A stretch of 64,000 nucleotides of DNA from the NCBI GenBank assembly GCA_905250075.1, contig CAJNOP010000119.1, positions 310,001-374,000 of the forward strand, written 5' to 3'. Shown in pieces: positions 39,034 through 49,037 of this stretch. Within the stretch, counting starts at the first letter, position 1. Every line of letters starts with the position of its first letter. The notes below the pieces were generated by a model. That model did not search any database and was not told where the DNA came from. It saw only the letters and a list, made by a program, of their open reading frames with translations. The translations under genes and the position numbers were made by a program. This DNA is from Rotaria sp. Silwood1 (lineage: Eukaryota > Rotifera > Eurotatoria > Philodinida > Philodinidae).

Positions 39034-39249
39034 ATGGACGCCGCTGTTAATCAACATTATAAAGAAGCAACAAACAATAGATTGACAAGCAAAGATAAAC
39101 AATTGCTTAATGAAACAAATTCACCTTCGAAAGACTCTGATTTACAAGCAGAGAAATTTGGCGGAGATACACCGAGTCAACAAGGTAGTGGAACATCAAC
39201 TGTTCTTGATAATGCTAGTGGACAAACAAATCCAAATATTATCTATTAA
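39034..39249 (+). CDS. Small hydrophilic, probably disordered protein, 71 aa
   Basis: A single-exon frame starts with an ATG in a favourable context (AAAGATGG) and ends in a TAA that overlaps an AATAAA signal at 39249-39254. The product, MDAAVNQHYKEATNNRLTSK at the start and SGQTNPNIIY at the end, is rich in Asn, Ser, Gln, Lys and Asp. It has no Cys, Trp, signal peptide or membrane span, so it should be unstructured. A TTTTAG acceptor-like site lies four bases before the ATG, allowing an upstream leader exon or a trans-spliced leader. I do not recognise it. Its stop lies only 68 bp from the stop of the convergent LC8-like gene. Confidence 0.5.
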   Translation: MDAAVNQHYKEATNNRLTSKDKQLLNETNSPSKDSDLQAEKFGGDTPSQQGSGTSTVLDNASGQTNPNIIY

Positions 39250-39316
39250 ATAAACTTTGTTATGTACAGTTCTGTTTTATTATGTTTTCTTTTTTTGTAA
39301 ATAAACAAGAAAAATT

Positions 39317-39841
39317 TCAATTCCATACAAATAAAATTTGACTATTAGCATCATGAGTGTCCGATTTTGTATGAGGATTTTGTTTTGTTGAAAAAATTAA
39401 CACACGATATCGATCTTGTTCGATTTCAGCAAAATATTGATCTTCATTAATAGAAAAACCAAATTTTTGATTTTTACCAATAATTATATGAAAATATTCA
39501 TTAGGATACTGTTTAGCAAGTTCTTTACGTAAATATTGAATAACATCAGCATATGTAGCCATCATTGTAGGAAAAGTTTGACTTGTTTGAAAAGCTATAT
39601 TAACAAGACGTTCACAATCATTACCAAAAGTAATACTACTTGATGCAATCAGTACCGCACGGTTATGATGAGCAGATGATGTCGACACTAAATCTAATGA
39701 TCGATTGTTTTTTTCAGAGGATGACTTTGTTTTATTCAAACTGTGTTGTGATGTCTTTGGTTGTGATGCTGCTCCTACAATTACAGCACCAACTAATTCA
39801 ATTAAGACTCGACCAACAATTTCAACAACAATTTCAGCCAT
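39317..39841 (-). CDS. LC8 dynein-light-chain-like protein, copy 1 (174 aa)
   Basis: A single-exon gene. Residues from about 70 on align with the LC8/DYNLL fold: RAVLIASSSITFGNDCERLV, then VIQYLRKELAKQYPNEYFHI, IIGKNQKFGFS, and a final strand EQDRYRVLIFSTK. These mirror the AVI...., Y.KKEFDKKY.P.WH.IVG.NFG and ...VAILLFK pattern of LC8. LC8 is a dimeric hub that binds short linear motifs in dynein and many other partners. Unlike LC8 (89 aa), this protein has a 60-70-residue N-terminal extension, here starting with a hydrophobic MAEIVVEIVGRVLIELVGAV that may insert in or associate with membrane, and a short tail SDTHDANSQILFVWN. The ATG at 39841 is preferred over one 11 codons upstream. Paralogues lie at 42.6 and 45.4 kb. 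The LC8 relation is by eye. Confidence 0.7.
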   Translation of the reverse strand: MAEIVVEIVGRVLIELVGAVIVGAASQPKTSQHSLNKTKSSSEKNNRSLDLVSTSSAHHNRAVLIASSSITFGNDCERLVNIAFQTSQTFPTMMATYADVIQYLRKELAKQYPNEYFHIIIGKNQKFGFSINEDQYFAEIEQDRYRVLIFSTKQNPHTKSDTHDANSQILFVWN

Positions 39842-40082
39842 GTTATATATATAAATTGAATAAAAAGATTGCAAAAAGAATGTTTAATAATTGCTATATT
39901 GACTACTACATAGTTATATATATATGGTTTGGTTGTTTGTTATCAATTTTTGTTGTGTGAATGACACATATCAAAATACCGTCATTATCTCATATTTGTC
40001 AAGTCAGGATCGTAAGGTGGTTGATGAATCATGCAAAATATGAAGCCATATAACAAACAATGTGCGGGTGTGGGTGTGTGTG

Positions 40083-40182
40083 NNNNNNNNNNNNNNNNNN
40101 NNNNNNNNNNNNNNNNNNNNNNNNNNNNNNNNNNNNNNNNNNNNNNNNNNNNNNNNNNNNNNNNNNNNNNNNNNNNNNNNNN
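40083..40182. other. Assembly gap (100 N)
   Basis: Exactly 100 N, the usual placeholder for unknown distance. The left edge is a GTGTGGGTGTGTGTG repeat, a likely reason for the assembly break. Continuity and order across this point are not established. Confidence 0.98.
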
Positions 40183-40909
40183 GAAAGTACTGTTATTATT
40201 ATAGTTTTTCAGAAAAATTCAGATTACCTCATGAAAATCATGCAAAAAAAATGAAATCAATGCAGTAATTTTAATTTTTCTAGAAAAAACAATTTAAGGC
40301 AATGAAAATGATACAAAAATCATGAACTACTGGGATGAGTTTGATTTCTGTGAAATAATTAAAGTAGCGGAATTTTTTTAATGAAAAGTTTGGAAATAAT
40401 CATTTAAATGAAATTTTTTTCATTTTTTTATTCCCTGGGTACATTGATGAATATGCCTTATTTATTCCACCACCAATATCATCACTAATTAAGTAAGTCT
40501 TTAGAGAAATTTTTTGGGAAAAAAATGAAGTAAAATTGTATCTCATTTAATTATTTTTTGCAACGTCTTCCATTCAATGATCATATAGATGATGTTGAAG
40601 AAAATACAGATACTAATGATAGAAATGATGTTAATGATTAAATAAGTATCATGAAGAATCAGGATTTCTTACACTTATATTGATATTATTATTTTGATTT
40701 TTGTAATTTTCACTTTAAATATTTGATATTTGTCATAAGTACTTAATAAAGAAAAATTATATAAGTTTTTGTTATGATTTAATTTATTTTGTTTTTTTGT
40801 TTATCGAAGAAATGTGTTAGTGCAGCTCTTTTGAATCTAAAAAGGTGAAACTCACATATGTTCTCTACACAGGTCAATCATACTCAGTGGTACATGGATG
40901 TATACTAAC
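40183..40909 (+). other. Spacer with a possible decayed 3' gene end
   Basis: Mostly AT-rich. Two short coding-looking stretches exist on the plus strand: 40440-40495, ending IDEYALFIPPPISSLIK at a GTAAGT donor, and 40561-40641, reading QRLPFNDHIDDVEENTDTND to a TAA. They look like the last two exons of a gene, but no AG acceptor precedes the second (TTTTTTGCAACG). The start would fall in or beyond the gap. Treat as a relic or a coincidence. Confidence 0.25.
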
Positions 40910-41855
40910 TAACGGGTGATGCAAAAGTTCCCGGAAAAATGTTGCTTCATTTTTCATGGGATATAACATATTCTGAAAAAATCAAAAACACCTATTCAGG
41001 GTCTACGTTGAACGCTCTTTCTAAGTGTGTGTTCAAAAAACTCTAGCATGTCTTGTTTTTGAGTACTAAGCAATGTGTTCTGTAAAAACAGCTGGAAATG
41101 ACTGTAGCAGGAGAAAATAATTTCTCAGTCTTTTCGAATTAACTTCTATTTGTTCAGTAGTATTTTTTTGCTCTTCTCTTCGTTAGATTTGCCGTTTAAT
41201 TCTTCAGAAACCTCTTGCTAAATAGTAGAAGATTGCTTTTTATAACATGATGAAAAATTAAAAAAACGAGGAGATACGAAACATCAGTAAAATTTGGATA
41301 TGAAAACGGTAATGAGTCTATAGGGTTTTTAATAGCGCCGTTTTATGAAAACATATGAAATGATGACGGCAAGAATTTCAGGATACTACCGATATAAATA
41401 CATCAAAGCCTTTATGTCGCAAACCAGAGGAAAGGACGAATACGAACATCGAGCAAAACAAAAAGAGCATCAATCTAGTAAATAGTTGGAACTGCGCGGT
41501 AAGTTTTTTCCGGTATTTTCTGAAACGATGCCATAATAAATTCTGCATGGTTTGTCAACAATTGAATGAGGAATTTAACAGAAAAGAAGATGAACATCAT
41601 CCAATAGAATGGACACAATAAAGTTATAAAAACTTTTGCGGCAACCATTTCGAGTTTTTTGGCAGAACACATTTTAGTGCTGTTCAAAAATTTGCTTAAT
41701 ACTCAAAAACAAGACATGCTAGAGTTTTTTGAACACACAGTTAGAAAGAGCTTTCAACGTCGACCCTGAATAAGTGTTTTTGATTTTTCCAGAATATGTT
41801 ATATCCCATGAAAAATGAAGCGACATTTTTCTGGGAACTTTTACATCACCCGTTA
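40910..41855. mobile_element. Mariner-like element with long terminal inverted repeats
   Basis: The element is 946 bp bounded by TA at both ends. The ends ACGGGTGATGCAAAAGTTCC and the reverse complement of the right end (ACGGGTGATGTAAAAGTTCC) agree almost perfectly, and similarity continues for about 180 bp per arm, including CATTTTTCATGGGATATAAC. GGGTG..CAAAAGTTC ends and a TA duplication are typical of Tc1/mariner elements. The middle 550 bp has short open frames but no transposase motif I can recognise, so it is probably non-autonomous. Confidence 0.75.
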
Positions 41856-42643
41856 TTTTATGTTGTACTTTGAGTCTTTTCGGATTTGTAATAAAAGCGA
41901 AGAAGACATTTTTTTAGGAAGAAAAGAAATAAAGAAAAGGCGCTTGTCATGTAATTAATAAACTGTAGAGAAGAACTGCTGCCGAATAATTTTGCTGTCG
42001 CAGGCGAAGCACACGAGTACAAATAATAGGAGTATACCATAACGAAAAGAGACCACTGATCGTTATTGTATACATTGATACAGTCAAAAGATTATGATAT
42101 GAGAAATTGTTTTTGGCTAGATAGATCTTTCTCATGTACGCTACTCATATAGAAAGTATATAATGACTATTGATCAAGAATTAAGCCTTCCAGTCAGGTA
42201 TTCAATTAATGCTTATAACACTAATTTCGTGCAACACGCTAATCGATTTAGTGCTTTGATCCTTATTGCAATAGCAAGATAAATTTTACGTATGAGAAAT
42301 CGTCCAGTATGAATTGAAAAATAGTGCTCTGATAATCATTTTTCTTCATCCTGCTCAATCAGTAGCATGTCTGAGTTCATTTTTTTCATGAAATTTACAA
42401 AAACATTCTATTAGAAATAAATTTACATACAGAACATATGTTCGATTTCGATCCAATAACTAACCTCTCGAAACTGGATGGAATCGACTGGATTTCGACA
42501 ATCGGAGTCCTGTCGAAATTCATCGAATTGAGACAGATCCGACAGAATCCGATGGCTCACTTTCGACCTGGATAGCTCATTCGAATACTGAGTATGACAA
42601 ATATTTCGATATATATTTTTGAATGAGATTAATATACAAAAAG
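41856..42643. other. Intergenic spacer with a GC-richer patch
   Basis: No gene seen. 42460-42600 is richer in GC than its surroundings and repeats TCGA-containing words (CTCGAAACTGGATGGAATCG and nearby variants), perhaps a diverged transposon end. Confidence 0.4.
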
Positions 42644-43210
42644 TTAATAATTATCTATTCGTTTGATTAAAACTGACTTCCAATGTAATTTCATTTGATT
42701 ATTAGCATCATGTGAATCAAATTTTATGGTGTCGTGTGATTTTGTTGAGAAGATCAATACACGATATTGTCCTTGTTCGATGTCAGCAAAATGACCGAAG
42801 TCACTAATTGCAAAACTGAATCCATCATTTTCACCAATAATTATGTGAAAATGTTTCTTAGAATGTCGTCGAAGAAGTTGTTTTCGTAAGTATTGACTGA
42901 CATCATGACAGGTACCCATAATTGAAGGAAATATCTGACTTGAGTGAAAGGCAATATTAACAAGTCGCATACATTCATTGCCAAAGGTGATTGTACTTGA
43001 GTTGATAAGTTTGGCATTTTCATGTCGTTGAATATACAATTGAGAGAGTTTTGGTATTGCTAAACTCATAATATCTCGTTCCTGTATTCCTTGAAAGTCA
43101 TTTTTGTAAACAATTTTGTTTATTGTAATTTTTTTTTGTTGGTGACTGATTTTATTATCCATACTGGTAGTATTAACAGAGCAGAATGATTGTCTTAATA
43201 TGTTACCCAT
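42644..43210 (-). CDS. LC8 dynein-light-chain-like protein, copy 2 (188 aa)
   Basis: A single-exon paralogue of the genes at 39.3 and 45.4 kb. The LC8-like part runs from NAKLINSSTITFGNECMRLV through VSQYLRKQLLRRHSKKHFHI, IIGENDGFSFAISDFGHFAD and IEQGQYRVLIFSTKSH to SHDANNQMKLHWKS. The N-terminal 70 residues are unrelated to copy 1 and begin MGNILRQSF, a sequence that could be N-myristoylated (Gly2, with a small residue lacking at position 6, so uncertain). Absence of introns and conservation of the fold suggest a functional gene. The role is unknown, probably partner binding like LC8. Confidence 0.68.
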   Translation of the reverse strand: MGNILRQSFCSVNTTSMDNKISHQQKKITINKIVYKNDFQGIQERDIMSLAIPKLSQLYIQRHENAKLINSSTITFGNECMRLVNIAFHSSQIFPSIMGTCHDVSQYLRKQLLRRHSKKHFHIIIGENDGFSFAISDFGHFADIEQGQYRVLIFSTKSHDTIKFDSHDANNQMKLHWKSVLIKRIDNY

Positions 43211-44099
43211 AATTTTTTCTACATCAATATACGTTAAAGTAAAACTTTTATTTAGAGAATTTTTTTCACTTCTAATTGTCCATGCTTTTTCGTTTTTATC
43301 ATATTTATAGAAGTTACAAACAAACGATATGTTTACCCAAATACGTCATTTTATCTCTACAGATAATGGTGTTATGATGCAATCATACAGAAGGACATAT
43401 AATAACTAATGATTCATATCTAAAGTATACATGTGTACTCATTATATGTGCATCACACTGAGGCTTATCACATCATTAAATTTTGAGAACTCTTCAAGAT
43501 ATTGATCTTGGTGATTCATTTCAAACCCATTTAGATAGTAGAACTTACTCTTTGAGGAAAAACTTTCTAACAAATTATTATTTGCAATCGGTACTAGAAC
43601 TAATTAAGCACATGAAATAATTCAAGTTTTTTCATATGAACTAGATCGTTACTAAAGTATGAGAATTGCAAGAGTGAAATTAAAATGAATCATTTCATGC
43701 GAAAATGTTCGTTTGTCCGTACTTTTTTATAAATTGAACAGTTCGGCAAGTTGTAGAGTATCTGACTTTCTTTCTAACTAATCTATTGACTTCTGCTGAA
43801 TAAATGTAATACTTTCTTATTAGCTTGTACAAGTGATTACTAGATTAAAATATAATCTAATTTTAGAATAATAGACAATTCTTTTTTTTTCAAATTCTGG
43901 TTATTTTAATGCACAATGTCGTACAATAAAAATTTCGATAAAACTGTTCTAGTTATCAGTACTACAGCCGAGATAACGGACCTTTGCTTTCTTTAACAGC
44001 TAAAATCAAACAATAAAAGTAAAATGAGAAGTATTTCATGATAATTATTCGAATAAGTTGATTACAAGTGCTTTTCGTTCAAACATTATTTAACTTGCC
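43211..44099. other. Intergenic spacer
   Basis: AT-rich spacer between the second LC8-like gene and the dead copy. I see nothing in it. Confidence 0.5.
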
Positions 44100-44390
44100 T
44101 ACTGCTACTGGTGGTTGTAAAGACTAATAATAGGTAATGTACTTGTTCAATTTCGGCAAAATAATCAGCATTACTAGTATCAAAACCGAATGACCTGTAG
44201 TAGCTAATAATTACATGGAAATATTCCTCAGAGTGTTGTTCCATCAATTCTTATTTGAGACATTGACTAATAATAGCACATGTATTCGTTATTGAAGAAA
44301 AAATTTGGCCGCTGTGAAATCAACCAATCTAGTCCGTTCATATCGTTACTAAAATTCGCTGAATGAGATCACGCATTCGTTTATTGCAGT
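44100..44390 (-). pseudogene. Decayed LC8-like paralogue
   Basis: Minus-strand translation still shows ELMEQHSEEYFHVIISYY, RSFGFDTSNADYFAEIEQVH and a final LLLVFTTT, clearly parallel to the family's ..YFHIIIG.., FGF....YFAEIEQ, and VLIF.T. An in-frame TAA interrupts the YLRK-EL helix (44255-44245 region), the upstream part is out of frame, and the C-terminal DANSQ tail is absent. It lies between two intact copies, so it is a dead member of the cluster. Confidence 0.75.
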
Positions 44391-45376
44391 AAAAAACTTG
44401 AAAATACAAAAATATGAATTCAAAAGATTAGTTGCCTTTATCATTTCTCTCATGGTTCCTACATAATATTGATAATTCTTACTATATAGAGACGAGTCGT
44501 TTTATTCTCCGGTGAATAAAACTACTATCAAAAAACGTGTAGACAATATTTAGAGAATATCATGATACATAAAGAAAACTCATTCACTCATCAATGATAA
44601 ACAGAACCTTTATTAAAGCCAACATTATATTTTCATCATATTCATGCTTGATAAAGGAGCATGCAAAAAATTTGTATAGTATGACTGCATCACTGCTATA
44701 CAACTATGTATGTCCTATTAGCTGCATAGGTATTGCATAGATGAAAATAAACCACTTTAGAATGTTGTAGTCTCTTCTGGAAAGTATTATCATTTTATGG
44801 AGAGCATAGTAAAAATCGTTGCTTATTCTTCAGTCTTCTAAAGAAATAAATTTATATCGAAACAATACATTCTACTTCGATTTTTTGTTGTGGAAGAAAG
44901 AGTTGGTAAAGTCATATAACTATAAATCAAATCTATCAGATTTTGTTTCTATTTAATATCGATTTAGCGTTCAACAAGATTCATTTTATTCAATATTCAT
45001 ACGTTGTATTGGTATTTTCAACTTATTTCTTTTTCCTAATGATATTCATAAATTGAAAAAGTGCATCAATTTCATGTACTGTCGTTTGGCTAAAAATAGT
45101 TGAAAACGAGCATGAATAGTCGTTAGTATATTTCTCTCTTCATTATCAGAATATGAAACTAGGAGTATCGAATACGGCACTATCACTTTGAAAAAAGAAA
45201 CTGATTCTTGTTTTTTTTATCTGTGCGATCATAAATCATTTAGTAAATATATAGAAAATTCTGACGCATTCAACATCTGTAATATCTTGTGACATAATTA
45301 TCATATTTTTTATTTAAAAAAACTGTTACGAAGTTTTATTACACTTTTATATCAATAAAGAATAGAAGTAATGCTT
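44391..45376. other. Intergenic spacer
   Basis: About 1 kb of AT-rich DNA between LC8-like copies. I see no gene or repeat. Confidence 0.5.
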
Positions 45377-45919
45377 TTATTTTTTTGATTGTTTGACTAT
45401 CAGTGATTTCCATTCAAGCATCATCTGACTATTAGCATCATGCATTACTAACTTAGCGTCTTTGTCTACTCTTGTTGTGAAGATTATTACACGGTATTGT
45501 TCTTGTTCCATTTCAGCAAAATAATCGTCATCATCAATAGCAAAACCGAATGCATTATTTTGACCAATAATTATATGAAAATATTCACCAGGATATTTTC
45601 TAAAAAGTTCTTTTCGCAAATATTGACATATATTATTACATGTACCCATTATGGATGGAAATGTTTGACTTGTTTGAAAAACAATATTCACCAGTCGAAG
45701 ACATTCATTCCCAAATATGGTTGAACTTGCTTCAACAAGTATAGCACGCTGATGTTGTGCAGTAGGTGATTGAGAAAGTGTTGGTGTAGCTATATCAATA
45801 ATAATATGTGGTTGTTTTTCTCGACGATGACGACTTCTCGATGATTTCCGAATACTAAGATTTGTTTGTTGCATATCAGCACTAGAATCAATGGTTCTAT
45901 CCGATGTTGCTGGTATCAT
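45377..45919 (-). CDS. LC8 dynein-light-chain-like protein, copy 3 (180 aa)
   Basis: A single-exon gene. LC8-like domain: RAILVEASSTIFGNECLRLV, NICQYLRKELFRKYPGEYFH, IIIGQNNAFGFAIDDDDYFA and EMEQEQYRVIIFTTR, with the family tail MHDANSQMMLEWKSL. It is closest to copy 1 in the FPSIMGTC/FPTMMATY and QTSQTFP segments. The N-terminus is basic and Ser/Arg-rich (RKSSRSRHRREKQ), a possible nuclear or RNA-binding signal, and is different from both other copies. The same-strand cluster of three intact genes and one broken copy points to local duplication. Confidence 0.7.
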   Translation of the reverse strand: MIPATSDRTIDSSADMQQTNLSIRKSSRSRHRREKQPHIIIDIATPTLSQSPTAQHQRAILVEASSTIFGNECLRLVNIVFQTSQTFPSIMGTCNNICQYLRKELFRKYPGEYFHIIIGQNNAFGFAIDDDDYFAEMEQEQYRVIIFTTRVDKDAKLVMHDANSQMMLEWKSLIVKQSKK

Positions 45920-46443
45920 TTGATGAAGTGTTTGAATGATGGTTTTATTCGTTTCTTTAATGAAAAATTATGTTAGAAATAATAGATATATCAAGAACAA
46001 GCACATCCTTTTGTTTCTTTAAAAGATACTCATATCACTGCAGCGCATGATAATACATCTGGCAAATAACTTCATAGTCCATTATCATCTACCTACGCAC
46101 TAGATAAAAAATTCAAGATAATATGGCATGAATATTTTTTTGACTTTATATTTGTTATAAAGTATATAGGTAAAATAAAATGAGGAGAATATTGCTGTAG
46201 ATAGTTACCGTTAAAATATCGATTAACAAAACAAAAACAGTACATCATTATTTTCATTAAATAAAGGTCTTAAGTCTAGTAACCGTTAGATGGCACTACT
46301 TTCCATTTTAGATTACTATGATGTCAACGAGTTATCTAAAGTCTCTTTTTCTATACCAATGGTAATTCGACCCAATCGTGACAAAATTTGTTGTATTGTC
46401 CAAAATACTTTAGAGATACTTGTTTTTGCATTATATTTTTACG
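45920..46443. other. Intergenic spacer
   Basis: 524 bp of AT-rich DNA between the divergent LC8-like gene and the MRPS24 remnant. No element recognised. Confidence 0.5.
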
Positions 46444-47037
46444 ATGAATATATTTCTAAAATTTAACATTCTCATAAATCTTAATCATCAACGTTGTTAT
46501 CTATCAACAAGTCCAATTCTTCATAGTTGGTTTGTTAAATTAACAAATGTTACATAAGTTAATACAGAAGCAGCAATACCAAGACATACACGAAAACGAA
46601 ATTATCCATTAACTTGTATGATTGTTTTGTTTTGTTTTGTTTTATTTGATTTTTGTTTTTCTCTAATTTTGTCTTTTAGAAAAGATGAACAAAGACAATT
46701 TCCAAAATTAATTGGACATACAAAAACTTGGAATACATTTAATACATCAAATTTACGTGATGGTAAATGTAAAGCAGAAACAGTAAGTGATGATCTATTT
46801 CTTCGACAATTTATTTATGGTACATGGCATTCATTATTTGCTTCGGAACTTATTATAAAATGACGTCATAATATGATTATTCTTAGTGGACTTGTAACAC
46901 GAACAATACATCCACGTCGAATGTATTTTTTGATTGGTTATACAGAAGAAATTCTTTCCGCTCTATTAAAAACTCCTGTTAAAATGGAAATTCAAACTAT
47001 AGATAGTAAAGATGATGTTATTTTTACCTATTGGTAG
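46444..47037 (+). pseudogene. MRPS24: Mitochondrial ribosomal protein S24 (uS3m), decayed copy
   Basis: The first segment, MNIFLKFNILINLNHQRCYL then STSPILHSW, resembles a mitochondrial presequence with the STSP cleavage region. The second, after a short intron ending TTTTAG (near 46679), reads TKTWNTFNTSNL, DDLFLRQFIYGTWHSLFASE and RRMYFLIGYTEEILSALLKT, clearly MRPS24. Three lesions are visible: a TAA in the first exon (about 46555), a phase mismatch at the intron, and a TGA at 46861-46863 exactly where the family has Arg (KRR). Beyond the TGA, 58 conserved codons stay open to TAG at 47035-47037. The conserved sequence implies recent loss, or that another functional copy exists elsewhere. 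Confidence 0.8.
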
Positions 47038-47209
47038 AATAAAAAGAAAAAAACAATAACAAAACCAAATACTTTTTTAAGACATTTTTTGAATTGATAA
47101 ATTTGTTTATTTCTAGATGAAAAATTTTTAATAATTCATATTAATTAATCACATTAAGTTTAAAAAATATAACCATACGACATTTTTTTCTCTAAACTTA
47201 CTTTCACAT

Positions 47210-48708
47210 ATGGCCATGCAAATGTGTAACAGACGTGTCACTCAGGTGACAACAAATCTTGTTCGACAACTTGTTAAACCTATACCAATGAAAGTTGAAG
47301 ACGATCATCATACTGATGAACATACACATATATCTATACCAGAAACACCAACATTAAAGACAATTGTTTCGATGTATAAATATTTATTGAATGGTAATAC
47401 ATCTATAACAACTGGACTTAATAGTATGTTATCGTAGTTACGTTGCCTTTGTATTTTTTTTTTGAATTTATCTAAATTGAATGTTTCTTTTTATTTAGGT
47501 GCTCTTAGCATTCGCCATGCGCATACTGATATTCAAGTACCAAATTTTGATTATTATCGTCGTAAAGCACGTCTTGATGCATCAAAATCGTATCGAGATG
47601 CTAGTGATAGCACTTCACCTTATTCTTATTTAACTCCAATTGGTAAGCATTTACTTTATCATCGAATAATAAAATATACAGTACATATTCATTGTATTGA
47701 AAACTTAATTTTAATAACATCATATGTTGATGGTTGTTTTGTTTCAAAAGAAATTTGATCTATTCTGATGTATACTATTCTGTATATGATAATGAACCAG
47801 CATGTGTCGTTGAAGAAAAAATATTAACGAAAATTGATGATTGCAAAAAGATTCAATAGGAATAGAATTCGAATTAGCAGTTTGATAGATATGGCGAATC
47901 TTAATTTTATTTGAATTATTTATATATGTTTGTTGCCAAATTCTCGCAAACATGATATACTAGTCTTAGAAAAAAAAAGACAGGATTATATCGAATATCT
48001 ATTTTAACTAATTCTTACATTTGCTATCAGTATTAATACAAAAAAAAACAGCCCACGTATTATTTTAAATATATATCGAACTATCATTTGATACAAAAAC
48101 ATCAATATATAATAGGCTAAAATAATAGATTCATCCTATTAAATCTTTTCGAATACAATTTTTTTCTTTCGTAAAGGTATGGCTATAACATCAGCTTATA
48201 TGGCCAAATATATAGTACGAGACATAGTTACTTATGTGGGTCCAGCAAAAGATGTAATGTCACTTGCTAAAGTTGAAATAAAACTTGATGCCGTACCTGA
48301 AGGCAAAAATGCTGTATTTGAATGGCGTAATAAACCAATTTTTGTTCGTCACCGTACACCACAAGAAATTGCACGAGAAGAAGGTGTCAATGTTAGTCAA
48401 TTACGTCATCCACAAAATGATTCTGAACGTGTACAAAAACCTGAATGGCTTATTGTTATTGGTATATGTACTCATCTTGGTAGGAATTCATGCTTAAAAA
48501 AAATTTAATCATTTCTATTTTCATATTTTTTTATTAATATGAAGGTTGTATTCCAATAGCAAATGCCGGTGATTTTGGTGGTTACTATTGTCCTTGTCAT
48601 GGTTCGCATTATGATGCATCTGGACGTATACGAAAAGGTCCAGCACCACTTAATCTTGAAGTTCCTCAATATGTATTCAAAGATGATAGTACAGTTGTCA
48701 TTGGTTAG
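47210..48708 (+). CDS. UQCRFS1: Rieske iron-sulfur subunit of mitochondrial complex III
   Basis: This carries the 2Fe-2S cluster that passes electrons from ubiquinol to cytochrome c1 in the inner mitochondrial membrane. Exons: 47210-47423, 47499-47642, 48177-48479, 48545-48708. Phases close to 274 residues, the same length as human. Cluster ligands fall in CTHLGC (Cys217, His219) and CPCHGSH (Cys236, His239), with the disulfide pair Cys222/Cys238. The N-terminal part is a presequence; mature-like sequence starts near [18 protein letters not shown] membrane helix is expected near [14 protein letters not shown]. The GTATGT donor in LNS|ALS is used; a later donor would introduce a stop. An additional in-phase exon at 48815-48927 could replace the last codon. 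The start is 172 bp after the MRPS24 remnant. Confidence 0.95.
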
Positions 48709-48814
48709 AATTTAATTATATGCAAACAAACGTGGACTTGTTCCTGTCTTTATCATGTTTTTTTTTTCTTAAACTTTAGTTTATTACATTCTTTTTTTTT
48801 GCATATACATATAG

Positions 48815-48927
48815 ATAAATATGCTGCTGTTACTCGATTAAATCATATTTTCTTTAGAATTCATACAAAAACAAAGCAACAATCTTTTGATAGAATATTA
48901 AAGATAAATGAAGATAAAAATCGTTGA
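48815..48927 (+). CDS. Possible alternative last exon of UQCRFS1
   Basis: After a CATATAG acceptor, 37 open codons read DKYAAVTRLNHIFFRIHTKT and on to NEDKNR and TGA. If exon 4 were spliced at VVI-G|GTTAG (48704/48705), the phase matches exactly, giving a Rieske protein with a basic tail in place of the terminal Gly. A chance open frame this long with in-phase splice sites is possible but not common in this AT-rich DNA. The upstream donor is weak (GTTAGA). Confidence 0.35.
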
Positions 48928-49037
48928 ATTTTTATTTTTATTTTTCCCTTTCATTCAATAGAAGTACATTCAATTTTCAAAGCCAAAAAAGTTATTGAAA
49001 CAAGGAATTCTTGTATTCGTATTCTACGATTTCTCTT

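Noticed and set aside
40060..40268. Open frames spanning the N gap
   Set aside because: They exist only because N bases were read through.
41475..41687. 70-codon frame inside the mariner-like element
   Set aside because: No DDE/D transposase motif recognised; not called as a gene.
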